From contig JAICLM010000012.1 of assembly GCA_025927435.1 (NCBI GenBank), positions 1 to 19,818 on the forward strand: 19,818 nt of DNA, read 5' to 3'. Shown here one piece after another: positions 7,318-13,615 of the stretch (the stretch's first letter is position 1; the number at the start of each line of letters is the position of its first letter). The notes under the pieces were generated by a model. The model was not told where the DNA came from and searched no databases. It worked only from the letters and a program-made list of their open reading frames with translations. The translations under genes and the position numbers were made by a program. Source of the stretch: Thermoleophilia bacterium (GTDB lineage Bacteria > Actinomycetota > Thermoleophilia > Gaiellales > Gaiellaceae).

Positions 7318-8142
7318 ATGAACGGCTGGAACCTCGACCCACTCGAGCTCTCGATCCTCGCGGTCGTCGGCGCGCTCTACTGGCGGCGCGCCCGGACCCT
7401 CGCGCGGCGCGGGCGGCCGGTGCCGTGGCAACGCGCCGGACCGTTCGCTGCCGGGCTGCTCTTGCTCTTCGTCGCGCTCGCGTCGCCGCTCGACACGATC
7501 GGCGAGGAGCGGCTGTTCTCGATGCACATGTTCCAGCACCTGCTGCTCGGCGACGCCGGCGCGCTCCTGCTCGTGCTGGGCCTCGACGGCCGACTACTGC
7601 GCCCGCTGCTGCGCGTGCGCCTCGTCCACCGGTTGCGGGTGCTGGCGCATCCGCTCGTGGCGCTGCCGCTCTGGGCGGCGAACTTCGTCCTCTGGCACCT
7701 GCCGGTGTTCTTCGACGCGGCGCTGCGGAACGACGCGATCCACGCGCTCCAGCACTCGCTCTTCGTCGCACTCGGGATGCTGATGTGGGCCGCGCTGCTC
7801 GAGCCGCTGCCGGGGCCGGCCTGGTTCACGGCCCCGTGGAAGATCCCGTACGTCCTCGGCATGTGGCTCGTGATGCTCGCCCTCTCCCAGGTCTTCATCT
7901 GGTCGAGCCACGTCTTCTACGCGCCGTACACACACGACGTGCCGCTGTGGGGGTTGAGCCACCTCGCCGACCAGAAGGCGGGCGGCGGGGTGATGCTGGT
8001 GGAGAGCGCCCTCACGATGCTGCCGGCGCTCGTGTGGGTGCTGCTCTCGGTGCTGCGCGAGAGCGAAGCGCGGCAAAGGCTGGTGGAAGCGGGCGTTTCG
8101 CCCGGCGCGGCAGCCCGCGCCGCGCGTTACGGCCGCGCCTGA
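7318..8142 (+). CDS. ctaG: Cytochrome c oxidase assembly protein, CtaG (Caa3_CtaG) family
   Basis: Polytopic membrane protein of 274 residues needed for assembly of caa3 oxidases in Bacillus; this family is unrelated to the Cox11 proteins also called CtaG. Family signatures are visible: ASPLD (55-59), MHMFQHLLLGD (69-79), WHLPVFFDAAL (126-136), HALQHSLFV (142-150) and DQKAGGGVM near the last helices. About seven hydrophobic helices occur. The histidines H70, H74, H127, H142 and H146 are good metal-ligand candidates, which fits a role in copper insertion, though that is not proven for the family. It lies head-to-head with the oxidase operon it probably serves. The ATG at 7318 has no clear ribosome site. 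Confidence 0.92.
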   Translation: MNGWNLDPLELSILAVVGALYWRRARTLARRGRPVPWQRAGPFAAGLLLLFVALASPLDTIGEERLFSMHMFQHLLLGDAGALLLVLGLDGRLLRPLLRVRLVHRLRVLAHPLVALPLWAANFVLWHLPVFFDAALRNDAIHALQHSLFVALGMLMWAALLEPLPGPAWFTAPWKIPYVLGMWLVMLALSQVFIWSSHVFYAPYTHDVPLWGLSHLADQKAGGGVMLVESALTMLPALVWVLLSVLRESEARQRLVEAGVSPGAAARAARYGRA

Positions 8143-8171
8143 GCGATCCGCCTCACCGCTGACGCGCGTGG

Positions 8172-8200
8172 TTGACACGCCAGGCGCGAGCGCGGAGAAT
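8172..8200 (+). promoter_or_regulatory. Sigma-70-type promoter for the DUF1326-DUF2182 genes
   Basis: A perfect TTGACA at 8172-8177 is followed after 17 bases by GAGAAT at 8195-8200, which matches four of six bases of TATAAT. The transcript would start near 8207, about 27 bases before the GTG at 8234. It lies 29 bases after the ctaG stop, so the two downstream genes can be transcribed apart from ctaG. Confidence 0.7.
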
Positions 8201-8233
8201 CGCCGGTCAAACGGCAGCGACGAGGGAGATCAC

Positions 8234-8833
8234 GTGTCCTGGACTCTCAACGGCACCTACTTCGAGACCTGTTCATGCGAGCTCATGTGTCCTTGCAACT
8301 TCTCGTTCGACCATGGCGCGACCTACGACTACTGCCGCGTCACGCTCGTGTTCAGAGTCGCCCAGGGCGAGGTTGAGGGGACGGACGTCGGCGGACGGAC
8401 GGTGGCCGTGATCGCGGACACGCCGAAGGTCATGACCGATGGCAACTGGCGCCTCGGCATGTTCGTGGACGACGGCGCGAGTGACGAGCAGATGGAGAAG
8501 CTCACGGCGGTCTTCGCCGGGCAAAAAGGCGGGCCGATGGCAGGGCTGGCTCCTCTGATCGGCGAGGTGCTCGGGGTGGAGCGCGCGCCGATCGAGGTGG
8601 TCGAGGAGGGCCTGCGCCACAGCGTCCGGATCGGCGATGCGGTCGATTTCGAGGTCGAGGACATCGTGCCCTTCGGCATCGAGACGGGAGAGCCGGCACG
8701 CCTCGTGGGCGTCTTCCATCCGGTCGGTTCCGAGCTGACGGCGGCCGAGGCCACGCGCTCGCAGATCAGTGCCTTCGGGATCGAGTACGAAGGCAAGACG
8801 GGGCTCTCGGCCCCGTTCTCGTGGGCCGCCTGA
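8234..8833 (+). CDS. DUF1326 domain protein with CxCx3CxC motif
   Basis: A 199-residue soluble protein of the DUF1326 family, whose function is not established. The family N-terminus is clear: GTYFETCSCELMCPCNF, with C13, C15, C19 and C21 forming a CxCx3CxC cluster that looks suited to binding a thiophilic metal such as Cu(I). I chose the GTG at 8234 because GAGGGAGA precedes it by a few bases, the promoter at 8172-8200 ends just before it, and the conserved domain begins at once. It is followed after four bases by a DUF2182 membrane protein, a pairing I recall from many genomes. Lying downstream of ctaG, it may help deliver metal to the oxidase, but that is inference from motif and place. 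Confidence 0.85.
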   Translation: MSWTLNGTYFETCSCELMCPCNFSFDHGATYDYCRVTLVFRVAQGEVEGTDVGGRTVAVIADTPKVMTDGNWRLGMFVDDGASDEQMEKLTAVFAGQKGGPMAGLAPLIGEVLGVERAPIEVVEEGLRHSVRIGDAVDFEVEDIVPFGIETGEPARLVGVFHPVGSELTAAEATRSQISAFGIEYEGKTGLSAPFSWAA

Positions 8834-8837
8834 GCAG

Positions 8838-9656
8838 TTGATCGCCGCCGCGGGCGACACCCGGAGTCTCGCGCCTGCACTGGGAGCAGCGCGGAGCCGG
8901 CTCGCGCTGATCGTGCTGCTCTTCGCCCTCGCGATTGTCGGCTGGTGGTGGACTGCGCGCGAGATGCGAGGCATGGACGGTGGACCGTGGACCGACCTCG
9001 GGACTCTCGGCTGGTTCGTCGGGGTCTGGGTCGTGATGATGGCGGCGATGATGTTCCCGTCGGTTGCACCGACGGTCGCCCTCTACTCGGTCATGACCAA
9101 GAGCCGGTCTCTGAGGTGCCCGATGATCTTCGCGGGCGGGTATCTCGCCGCGTGGACGGGAGTGGGCGTTCTCGCTTTCCTCGTTGCGAGCCAGGGCGGG
9201 CGCGTCTCGCACGATCTGCTGGCGTGGGATCGTGGTGGTCGTTGGGTCGCCGGCGCGACACTCGTCGTGGCTGCCGTGTACGAGCTCACTCCTCTGAAGG
9301 ATGCGTGTCTCGGGAAGTGTCGAAGCCCACTCGGGTTTCTGCTCGGCGCCTGGCGGACCGGGCGCCTCGGCGCCTTCGAGATGGGGGCCAAGCACGGTGC
9401 CTGGTGCATCGGCTGCTGCTGGGCGCTGATGGCGTCGCTCTTCGCGCTCGGGATCATGAGCCTCGTGTGGATGGCGGTCGTCGCCGGGCTGATCGCGTTC
9501 GAGAAGCTGATCCCGTTTCGCCGGACTGCGACCTACGGAACGGCAGCCGTGCTGCTCGCCCTCGGGATCCTCTTGCTCGCTGCACCTGACGTCATTCCGG
9601 GCTTGACGGTTCCGGGGAGCGGCATGATGTCTCAGATGGGCGACATGAGCCGCTAG
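8838..9656 (+). CDS. DUF2182 predicted metal-binding integral membrane protein
   Basis: A 272-residue membrane protein of the DUF2182 family, annotated as predicted metal-binding. Family landmarks are MMAAMMFPSVAPTVALY (about 66-82), YELTPLKDACLGKC (about 148-161) and GAKHGAWCIGCCWALM (about 185-200); the cysteines and methionines lie in or beside helices. It has six or seven hydrophobic helices and ends in a methionine-rich tail, GMMSQMGDMSR. I place the start at a TTG (8838), four bases after the DUF1326 stop; an ATG further up would overlap that gene by 65 bases. No strong ribosome site is visible, so it is probably translated by coupling. It is likely the membrane partner of the DUF1326 protein in metal transfer or metal-linked redox chemistry (inference). 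Confidence 0.82.
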   Translation: MIAAAGDTRSLAPALGAARSRLALIVLLFALAIVGWWWTAREMRGMDGGPWTDLGTLGWFVGVWVVMMAAMMFPSVAPTVALYSVMTKSRSLRCPMIFAGGYLAAWTGVGVLAFLVASQGGRVSHDLLAWDRGGRWVAGATLVVAAVYELTPLKDACLGKCRSPLGFLLGAWRTGRLGAFEMGAKHGAWCIGCCWALMASLFALGIMSLVWMAVVAGLIAFEKLIPFRRTATYGTAAVLLALGILLLAAPDVIPGLTVPGSGMMSQMGDMSR

Positions 9657-9711
9657 GCGGGCTCGCGAGCTCGGCTGTCCTTGCTCGAACCAGAGCGAGC
9701 CTTCGCCCGGG

Positions 9712-9951
9712 TCAGTAGGCGTGGCCGGTGACGAGCTTCGCGACCCCGAAAGCAATCGCGATCTCGAGGGCGGTGAGAAGTGCGAGACACGCGACGATCA
9801 GCACCACCGCGTGCCACGGAACCCCCTCTTCGGGCTCGCCCTCGGGTGCGAACCCGGTCTCCTCGGCCCAATCTTCGGCTCGGTGGATCAGGCCGTGCGA
9901 GGGCTCCACCCGGCGGCGTTCGTGCTCGCGCAGCGGCGTGCGCGTTGCCAT
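9712..9951 (-). CDS. Small single-helix membrane protein, unknown function
   Basis: A 79-residue protein I do not recognise. The N-terminal half is charged (MATRTPLREHERRRVEPSH, then EDWAEETGFAPEGEPEEG) and the C-terminal half is one membrane helix (AVVLIVACLALLTALEIAIAFGV, about residues 49-71) ending KLVTGHAY. The ATG at 9951 has a GAGAGG ribosome site a few bases upstream. It lies 44 bases after the DUF892 gene on the same strand, with a hairpin between them, and its end faces the DUF2182 gene. Residues EPEEGVPWHAVVL resemble stretches of other tiny actinobacterial membrane proteins, but I cannot assign a family. Confidence 0.7.
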   Translation of the reverse strand: MATRTPLREHERRRVEPSHGLIHRAEDWAEETGFAPEGEPEEGVPWHAVVLIVACLALLTALEIAIAFGVAKLVTGHAY

Positions 9952-9973
9952 GCCTCTCTGGTACCCACCCAGC

Positions 9974-9990
9974 CGCGCGTCTAACGCGCG
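9974..9990 (-). terminator. GC-rich hairpin between DUF892 and small membrane protein genes
   Basis: Arms CGCGCGT and ACGCGCG are perfectly complementary around a three-base loop. It sits in the 44 bases between two same-strand genes, just after the DUF892 stop. There is no T-run after it on the minus strand, so it may slow or partly end transcription, or protect the upstream mRNA 3' end, rather than act as a full terminator. Confidence 0.4.
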
Positions 9991-9995
9991 TGCGC

Positions 9996-10511
9996 CTAGA
10001 GCCGGGTGCTCTCGACCTGCTCGGCGAGGAGCTTCGCCATGGCGCTTTCCACCTGCTCGAGTGCGAGCTCTTCCTGCTCCAACAGCGCCCGCAGGCGGAT
10101 CCCGACCTCCTCTTCGCCCAGCGACTCCGCCAGGCTGACCAGCGACTCGTAGGTCGCCAGCTCGAGATGCTCGGTCGCGAGCGCCGCGACCGCGTGCGCA
10201 AGATCGTTGAGGAGGTGGTCGTCCTCCGCGATGCGGCCGGTCAGCTGGTCGTGCTCGGCCAGGAGGCCGCGGAAGCTGGGGCTCTCCTCGGGCTCGACCG
10301 AGACGTAGAGATCGCCGAGGACGTCGCGCACCGTCGCGGCGTGGGATTTGGTCTCGACGAGATGTCGATCGAACGCGGCGCGGAGGTCCGGCGCGTGCGC
10401 CTGCTCGCGCAGGCGCGGTAGCACGTCGTACGCGAGCCGGCGCTCGATCCAGAGCATCTGGCGCAGGCGCGCTCCCAGCAGCTCTCGAGGTGTGGTGACC
10501 CGCTCGGCCAT
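9996..10511 (-). CDS. DUF892 (YciE/YciF-like) ferritin-like protein
   Basis: A 171-residue, nearly all-helical protein of the DUF892 family, which adopts a ferritin-like four-helix bundle and is often induced by stress; its biochemical role is unclear. Typical features are the opening LLGARLRQMLWIERRLAYDVLPRL, the glutamate/histidine-rich helices (FDRHLVETKSHAATV, TEHLELATYESLV) and the closing LLEQEELALEQVESAMAKLL. The E..H pairs spaced along the helices are where a di-iron site would lie. The ATG at 10511 is 40 bases from the start of the riboswitch leader on the other strand, so the promoter regions are shared. Confidence 0.85.
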   Translation of the reverse strand: MAERVTTPRELLGARLRQMLWIERRLAYDVLPRLREQAHAPDLRAAFDRHLVETKSHAATVRDVLGDLYVSVEPEESPSFRGLLAEHDQLTGRIAEDDHLLNDLAHAVAALATEHLELATYESLVSLAESLGEEEVGIRLRALLEQEELALEQVESAMAKLLAEQVESTRL

Positions 10512-10541
10512 CGACCGCGTCGTTCCCCCGGCTCGGGTTCG

Positions 10542-10547
10542 TACACT
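10542..10547 (+). promoter_or_regulatory. Possible -10 element of the TPP riboswitch transcript
   Basis: TACACT matches four of six bases of TATAAT and would place the transcript start near 10553-10555, just where the riboswitch aptamer begins. No good -35 sequence is visible at the matching distance, so this is a weak call. Confidence 0.35.
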
Positions 10548-10550
10548 CGT

Positions 10551-10628
10551 GGGACCGGGGTGCCGTGGACGCGGCTGAGATCACACCCGTCGAACCTGAT
10601 CCGGGTCATGCCGGCGAAGGGAGGAGCG
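10551..10628 (+). promoter_or_regulatory. TPP (thiamine pyrophosphate) riboswitch, THI element
   Basis: The conserved THI-box blocks occur in order: GGGGTGCC (10557-10564), GGCTGAGATCACACCC with CTGAGA at 10575-10580, GAACCTGATC (about 10592-10601), GGGTCATGCC (10603-10612) and GCGAAGGGA (10614-10622). The arms GGGTG and CACCC can form stem P2. Right after the aptamer comes GGGAGGAG, a ribosome site that shares bases with the 3' strand of the aptamer. This suggests that TPP binding hides the ribosome site and lowers translation of the permease. No T-rich terminator is seen between aptamer and gene, which also favours translational control. Confidence 0.95.
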
Positions 10629-11945
10629 ATCGAGGAGAAAGCACCAGCCTGGGGCATCACGCCGGTTCCCGAGCGCTTGCGGACGCTGGGCGGTCTCGAG
10701 AACGGGATGCTGTGGTCGAGCCTCGGCCTCAGCCTGCTCGTCCTCGTAGCCGGGGCGTTCCTCGTCCCCGCGCTCTCGCTGCCCGACGCGCTGCTCGCGA
10801 TCCTCGTCGGCGGAGTCGCCGGGAACCTGATGCTCGGCTGCGCCGCCGGGATCGGCGCGGAAGCCGGAGTGCCCGCGATGGTGCTGCTGCGCGCGCCGCT
10901 CGGCCGTGCCGGTTCGTACCTGCCGACCGGGCTGAACGTCGTCCAGAACCTCGGCTGGACGATCTTCGAGGTGCTCGTCATCGCGACCGCCGCCCAGGCG
11001 CTCGTCCACGGCCCGCTCTGGGTCTGGAAGCTCGCGGCGGCGGCGGCGGCGACCGTCCTCGCGCTGCTCGGGCCGATCGGGTTCGTGCGTGAGTGGGTGA
11101 AGCGCTTCGCGCTGTGGGTCGTCCTCGCCTCGCTCGCCTACCTCACCTGGTGGACTCTCCACGACGCGCACCTCGGGGAGCTGTGGTCGCAGCCCGGCAC
11201 GGGCGGCCTCAGCTTCTGGCAGGGAGTCGACCTGATGGTCGCGATGCCGGTCTCGTGGCTGCCGCTCGCCGCCGACTACACGCGCTTCGCGCAGAGCCCG
11301 CGCGGCGCGTTCTGGGGCTCCGCGGTCGGCTACTTCATCCCGAACGTGTGGCTCTACGCGCTCGGCGCGATCCTGCTGCTCTCGCGCGGGCTCGCGGATG
11401 CGCCCTCGGTGATCACCGCGATCGCGGCCGGCGGCGTCGGAGCCGCGCTCGCGCTCGTCGTTCTGGGCGTGGACGAGACGAAGGAGCCGTTCGCGAACAT
11501 CTACTCGGCGGCGGTCTCGATCCAGAACGTCCTGCCGCGCGTGCCGCAGCGCCTCCTCATCCTCGCGGTGGCCTCCGTCGCGACCGCCGGGACGTTCGTG
11601 ATCGACCTCGTCAACTACCAGAGCTTCCTCTACCTGCTGGGCTCGTTCTTCGTGCCGCTCTTCGGCGTGCTGCTCGCGCAGTGGCTCGCGGGGGAGCGCG
11701 ATCCATTCGCCGCGCCGAGGATTCGCCCGGCGCAGATCGTCGCGTGGCTGGCAGGGTTCTGCCTCTACCAGTGGCTCGCGCCGGTCGGCCCGAGCTCGTG
11801 GATCCGGATCGTCGACCACACGCATCCGGGCCAGGGAGCGATTGGCGGCTCGCTGCCGAGCTTCGTCCTCGCCTTCGTTCTCTCGCTCGGCCTTACGCTT
11901 GCGGGTCGTGCGAGCGCTCGCCGTGATCGGCCCTCTGTCGCGTGA
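10608..11945 (+). CDS. cytX: NCS1-family permease, CytX-type hydroxymethylpyrimidine transporter
   Basis: A 12-helix permease of about 440 residues of the nucleobase:cation symporter-1 family. The opening WGITPVPERLRTLGGLENGMLW, the segment NVVQNLGWTIFEV, and SWLPLAADYTRFA with a downstream NYQSFLYLLGSFFVPLFGVLLA fit the CytX group, predicted importers of the thiamine precursor HMP. The TPP riboswitch directly upstream supports this substrate. The start is unsettled: the ATG given here (10608) lies inside the aptamer core and has no ribosome site. The real site GGAGG (10620-10624) is followed four bases later by an in-frame ATC (10629), and the next usual start is a TTG at 10677, inside the conserved N-terminus. 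The 3' end overlaps the kinase gene by 38 bases. Confidence 0.88.
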   Translation: MPAKGGAIEEKAPAWGITPVPERLRTLGGLENGMLWSSLGLSLLVLVAGAFLVPALSLPDALLAILVGGVAGNLMLGCAAGIGAEAGVPAMVLLRAPLGRAGSYLPTGLNVVQNLGWTIFEVLVIATAAQALVHGPLWVWKLAAAAAATVLALLGPIGFVREWVKRFALWVVLASLAYLTWWTLHDAHLGELWSQPGTGGLSFWQGVDLMVAMPVSWLPLAADYTRFAQSPRGAFWGSAVGYFIPNVWLYALGAILLLSRGLADAPSVITAIAAGGVGAALALVVLGVDETKEPFANIYSAAVSIQNVLPRVPQRLLILAVASVATAGTFVIDLVNYQSFLYLLGSFFVPLFGVLLAQWLAGERDPFAAPRIRPAQIVAWLAGFCLYQWLAPVGPSSWIRIVDHTHPGQGAIGGSLPSFVLAFVLSLGLTLAGRASARRDRPSVA

Positions 11946-12729
11946 CGTGGTGGACGGCCGCGCCGACCGGATCGGCGGCGGCCCGTGGTACGCCGGCCGG
12001 GCGTTGCGAGCGCTGCAGCAGCCGGCGCTGGTGGTCGCGAAGTGCGGCGACTCCGAGCGGCGCTCCTACCTGCGGCGCCTCGCGGCGCTGGGCTTGCCGG
12101 TTGCACTTGCGGCTGCCGGCGAGACAACGTCCTTTTCGTTTCGGTACGACGCCGACGGGAACCGCGAGATGCGGGTCGACGCGATCGGCGACCAGTGGAG
12201 CGAGGGCGACGAGCCGGAGCGCGGCCTGCGCCGGGTCGAGTGGGTGCATGTGGCGCCGCTCCTACGCGGCGACTTCCCGCCCGAGACGCTCGAGCGGGTC
12301 GCACGGCGCCGGCGGGTGCTGCTCGACGGTCACGGGCTGGTCCGGGCGCGGGAGGCCGGCCCGCTCGCGCTCGACGCGGACTTCGATCGGGCACTCCTCC
12401 GCCATGTCTCGATCCTCAAGCTCGCGGAGGACGAGGCGCGGGTGATCCTCGACGGCGCCGAGCTCGAAGAGCTGCGCGGGCTCGGCGTGCCGGAGGTCGT
12501 CGTGACCTTCGGCGTGGGCGGGTCGCTCGTTCTGACCCGCGACGCCGCCGTGCGGGTGACTGCGCGGCCGGCGCGCGGCGACCCGACGGGCGCGGGCGAC
12601 GCGTTCTCGGTCGCCTACCTGAGCGCCCGCGCCGGCGGGCACCGGCCGATCAGCGCCGCGCGGCGCGCGAGCGCGCTCGTCACCGCGCTCCTTAGTAACA
12701 GACTGTTACAAGGAAGGACAAGTCCGTGA
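11908..12729 (+). CDS. PfkB-family (ribokinase-like) kinase
   Basis: A 273-residue sugar- or nucleoside-type kinase of the PfkB/ribokinase superfamily. The C-terminal signature GDPTGAGDAFSVAYLSA has the anion hole GAGD (228-231) and catalytic base D231; the N-terminal glycine block is RIGGGPWYAGRAL (21-33). VTFGVGGSLVL (200-210) is the usual strand and loop before the ATP site. I chose the GTG at 11908; it lies within the permease end, so translation is coupled. Being in the TPP-controlled operon, it may phosphorylate a thiamine precursor (HMP or thiazole alcohol), but it is not a recognisable ThiD or ThiM, and a different small-alcohol substrate cannot be excluded. The family call is firm; the substrate is inference. 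Confidence 0.85.
   Translation: MRALAVIGPLSRDVVDGRADRIGGGPWYAGRALRALQQPALVVAKCGDSERRSYLRRLAALGLPVALAAAGETTSFSFRYDADGNREMRVDAIGDQWSEGDEPERGLRRVEWVHVAPLLRGDFPPETLERVARRRRVLLDGHGLVRAREAGPLALDADFDRALLRHVSILKLAEDEARVILDGAELEELRGLGVPEVVVTFGVGGSLVLTRDAAVRVTARPARGDPTGAGDAFSVAYLSARAGGHRPISAARRASALVTALLSNRLLQGRTSP
12695..12709. repeat. Inverted repeat GTAACA-GAC-TGTTAC before the Asp-box gene
   Basis: Six-base perfect arms around a three-base centre, AT-rich in otherwise very GC-rich coding sequence. It lies in the last codons of the kinase gene and two bases before the AAGGAAGG ribosome site of the next gene. It could be a repressor operator or an RNA hairpin tuning translation of the Asp-box gene. 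Confidence 0.5.
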
Positions 12730-13115
12730 TCGCCGCGGTCGGCACGGTGGCGGGCGTCTTCCTCGTTGATCTCGAGGCCGAGGACCTGCTCGGCGAAGGC
12801 AGCGAGGTGCCCGAGGCGGAGCGGCCCGAGGTGGCTCTGCCCCGCGTGGTCGCTGCCGCGCGCTCCGGCTCGACCGTGGTGGCGGTCGTCGAGCGGAGGC
12901 CGCCGTTGATGGTCTCGAACGACGGCGGCGCGACCTGGCGAGAGGCCGGCGGCGGGCTGCCGCCCGGCTTCGCGGTGGCGATCGCCGAGGACGACCCCGA
13001 CCGCATGCTCTACGCCGCGCGCAACCGGCTCTACGTCTCGGCCAACGGCGGCGTCTTCTGGCGTTCGCTCCCGTTCGAGCTGCCGGACATCGACTCGGTT
13101 GCCTGGATCGACTGA
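12726..13115 (+). CDS. Small Asp-box (BNR repeat) protein, unknown function
   Basis: A 129-residue protein with one clear Asp-box, SNDGGATWRE (about 64-73), and a second, degenerate one, SANGGVFWRSL (about 105-115). Asp-boxes mark beta-propeller blades in sialidases, sortilins and photosystem assembly factors, but two blades cannot close a propeller, so this is either an oligomer or a shortened relative. No signal peptide is present, so it is probably cytosolic. The start is a GTG at 12726 overlapping the kinase stop as GTGA, with AAGGAAGG upstream; it is therefore coupled to the kinase. Its last 85 bases overlap the end of the convergent P-loop gene. Function unknown. Confidence 0.7.
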   Translation: MIAAVGTVAGVFLVDLEAEDLLGEGSEVPEAERPEVALPRVVAAARSGSTVVAVVERRPPLMVSNDGGATWREAGGGLPPGFAVAIAEDDPDRMLYAARNRLYVSANGGVFWRSLPFELPDIDSVAWID

Positions 13116-13615
13116 ACGAACTCCTCGACCTCGCTGTCCGAGCGCAGGCGGTGGACGCGCAGCTGCGGATGGCGCGCGAGCCGCACCGGCAGGTCGCGCC
13201 TGTTCTCGAATCCACGCTTGAAGGCGGGCCAGATGAGCCAGCGGATCTGGTTGAGCCAGCGATCCTCGCGGTTGCCGTGCCAGAGCACGACGTCGTCACG
13301 CTTTCGCACCCAGCTGCGCCGCACGAGCCGCGAGAGGACGAGCGGCACGGGCAGATCGAGCCACGCGACGGTCTCCGCGCGCTCGAGCACGAGGTCGCCG
13401 AGAATCGAGTGATACGTGCCGTCGCAGATCCAGCCGTCGCCCTCCGTTGCCGCCGCGACGCGGGCCCGCAACTCCTCCGGCCCGCAGTTCTCCCAGTTCG
13501 GCCCGTGCCACAACGCGTCGATCTCCACGTGGCGGACTTGCAGCAGCTCCGCCAACCGCGCAGAGAGGCGAGTCTTGCCGCTGCCGCTCGGGCCGATAAC
13601 GACGAGACGGGTCAA
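13031..13615 (-). CDS. P-loop NTPase, adenylate-kinase-like (FlaR/topology-modulation type)
   Basis: A 194-residue P-loop protein with Walker A GPSGSGKT (8-15). The following VRHVEIDALWHGPNW and GDGWICDGTYHSILGD blocks, and the arginine-rich lid RRSWVRKRDDV, resemble small kinases annotated as adenylate kinase or DNA topology modulation protein FlaR, whose substrates are mostly unknown. The TTG start at 13615 overlaps the stop of the PhzF-family gene (TTGA), so the two are coupled. The last 25 or so residues (QATESMSGSSNGSERQK...) look unstructured and lie over the end of the convergent Asp-box gene, so the C-terminus may have been extended by loss of an earlier stop. Confidence 0.8.
   Translation of the reverse strand: MTRLVVIGPSGSGKTRLSARLAELLQVRHVEIDALWHGPNWENCGPEELRARVAAATEGDGWICDGTYHSILGDLVLERAETVAWLDLPVPLVLSRLVRRSWVRKRDDVVLWHGNREDRWLNQIRWLIWPAFKRGFENRRDLPVRLARHPQLRVHRLRSDSEVEEFVQSIQATESMSGSSNGSERQKTPPLAET

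Noticed and set aside
6230..7771. Longer upstream start for coxB reaching into ctaG
   Set aside because: The added residues are an Arg/Ala/Ser-rich shadow of ctaG, and the lipoprotein signal begins at the TTG 7270.
9657..9711. Small hairpin GCTCG-N8-CGAGC and the palindrome GCTCGCGAGC between converging genes
   Set aside because: The stems are short with no T-run; common in DNA this rich in GC, so not called a terminator.
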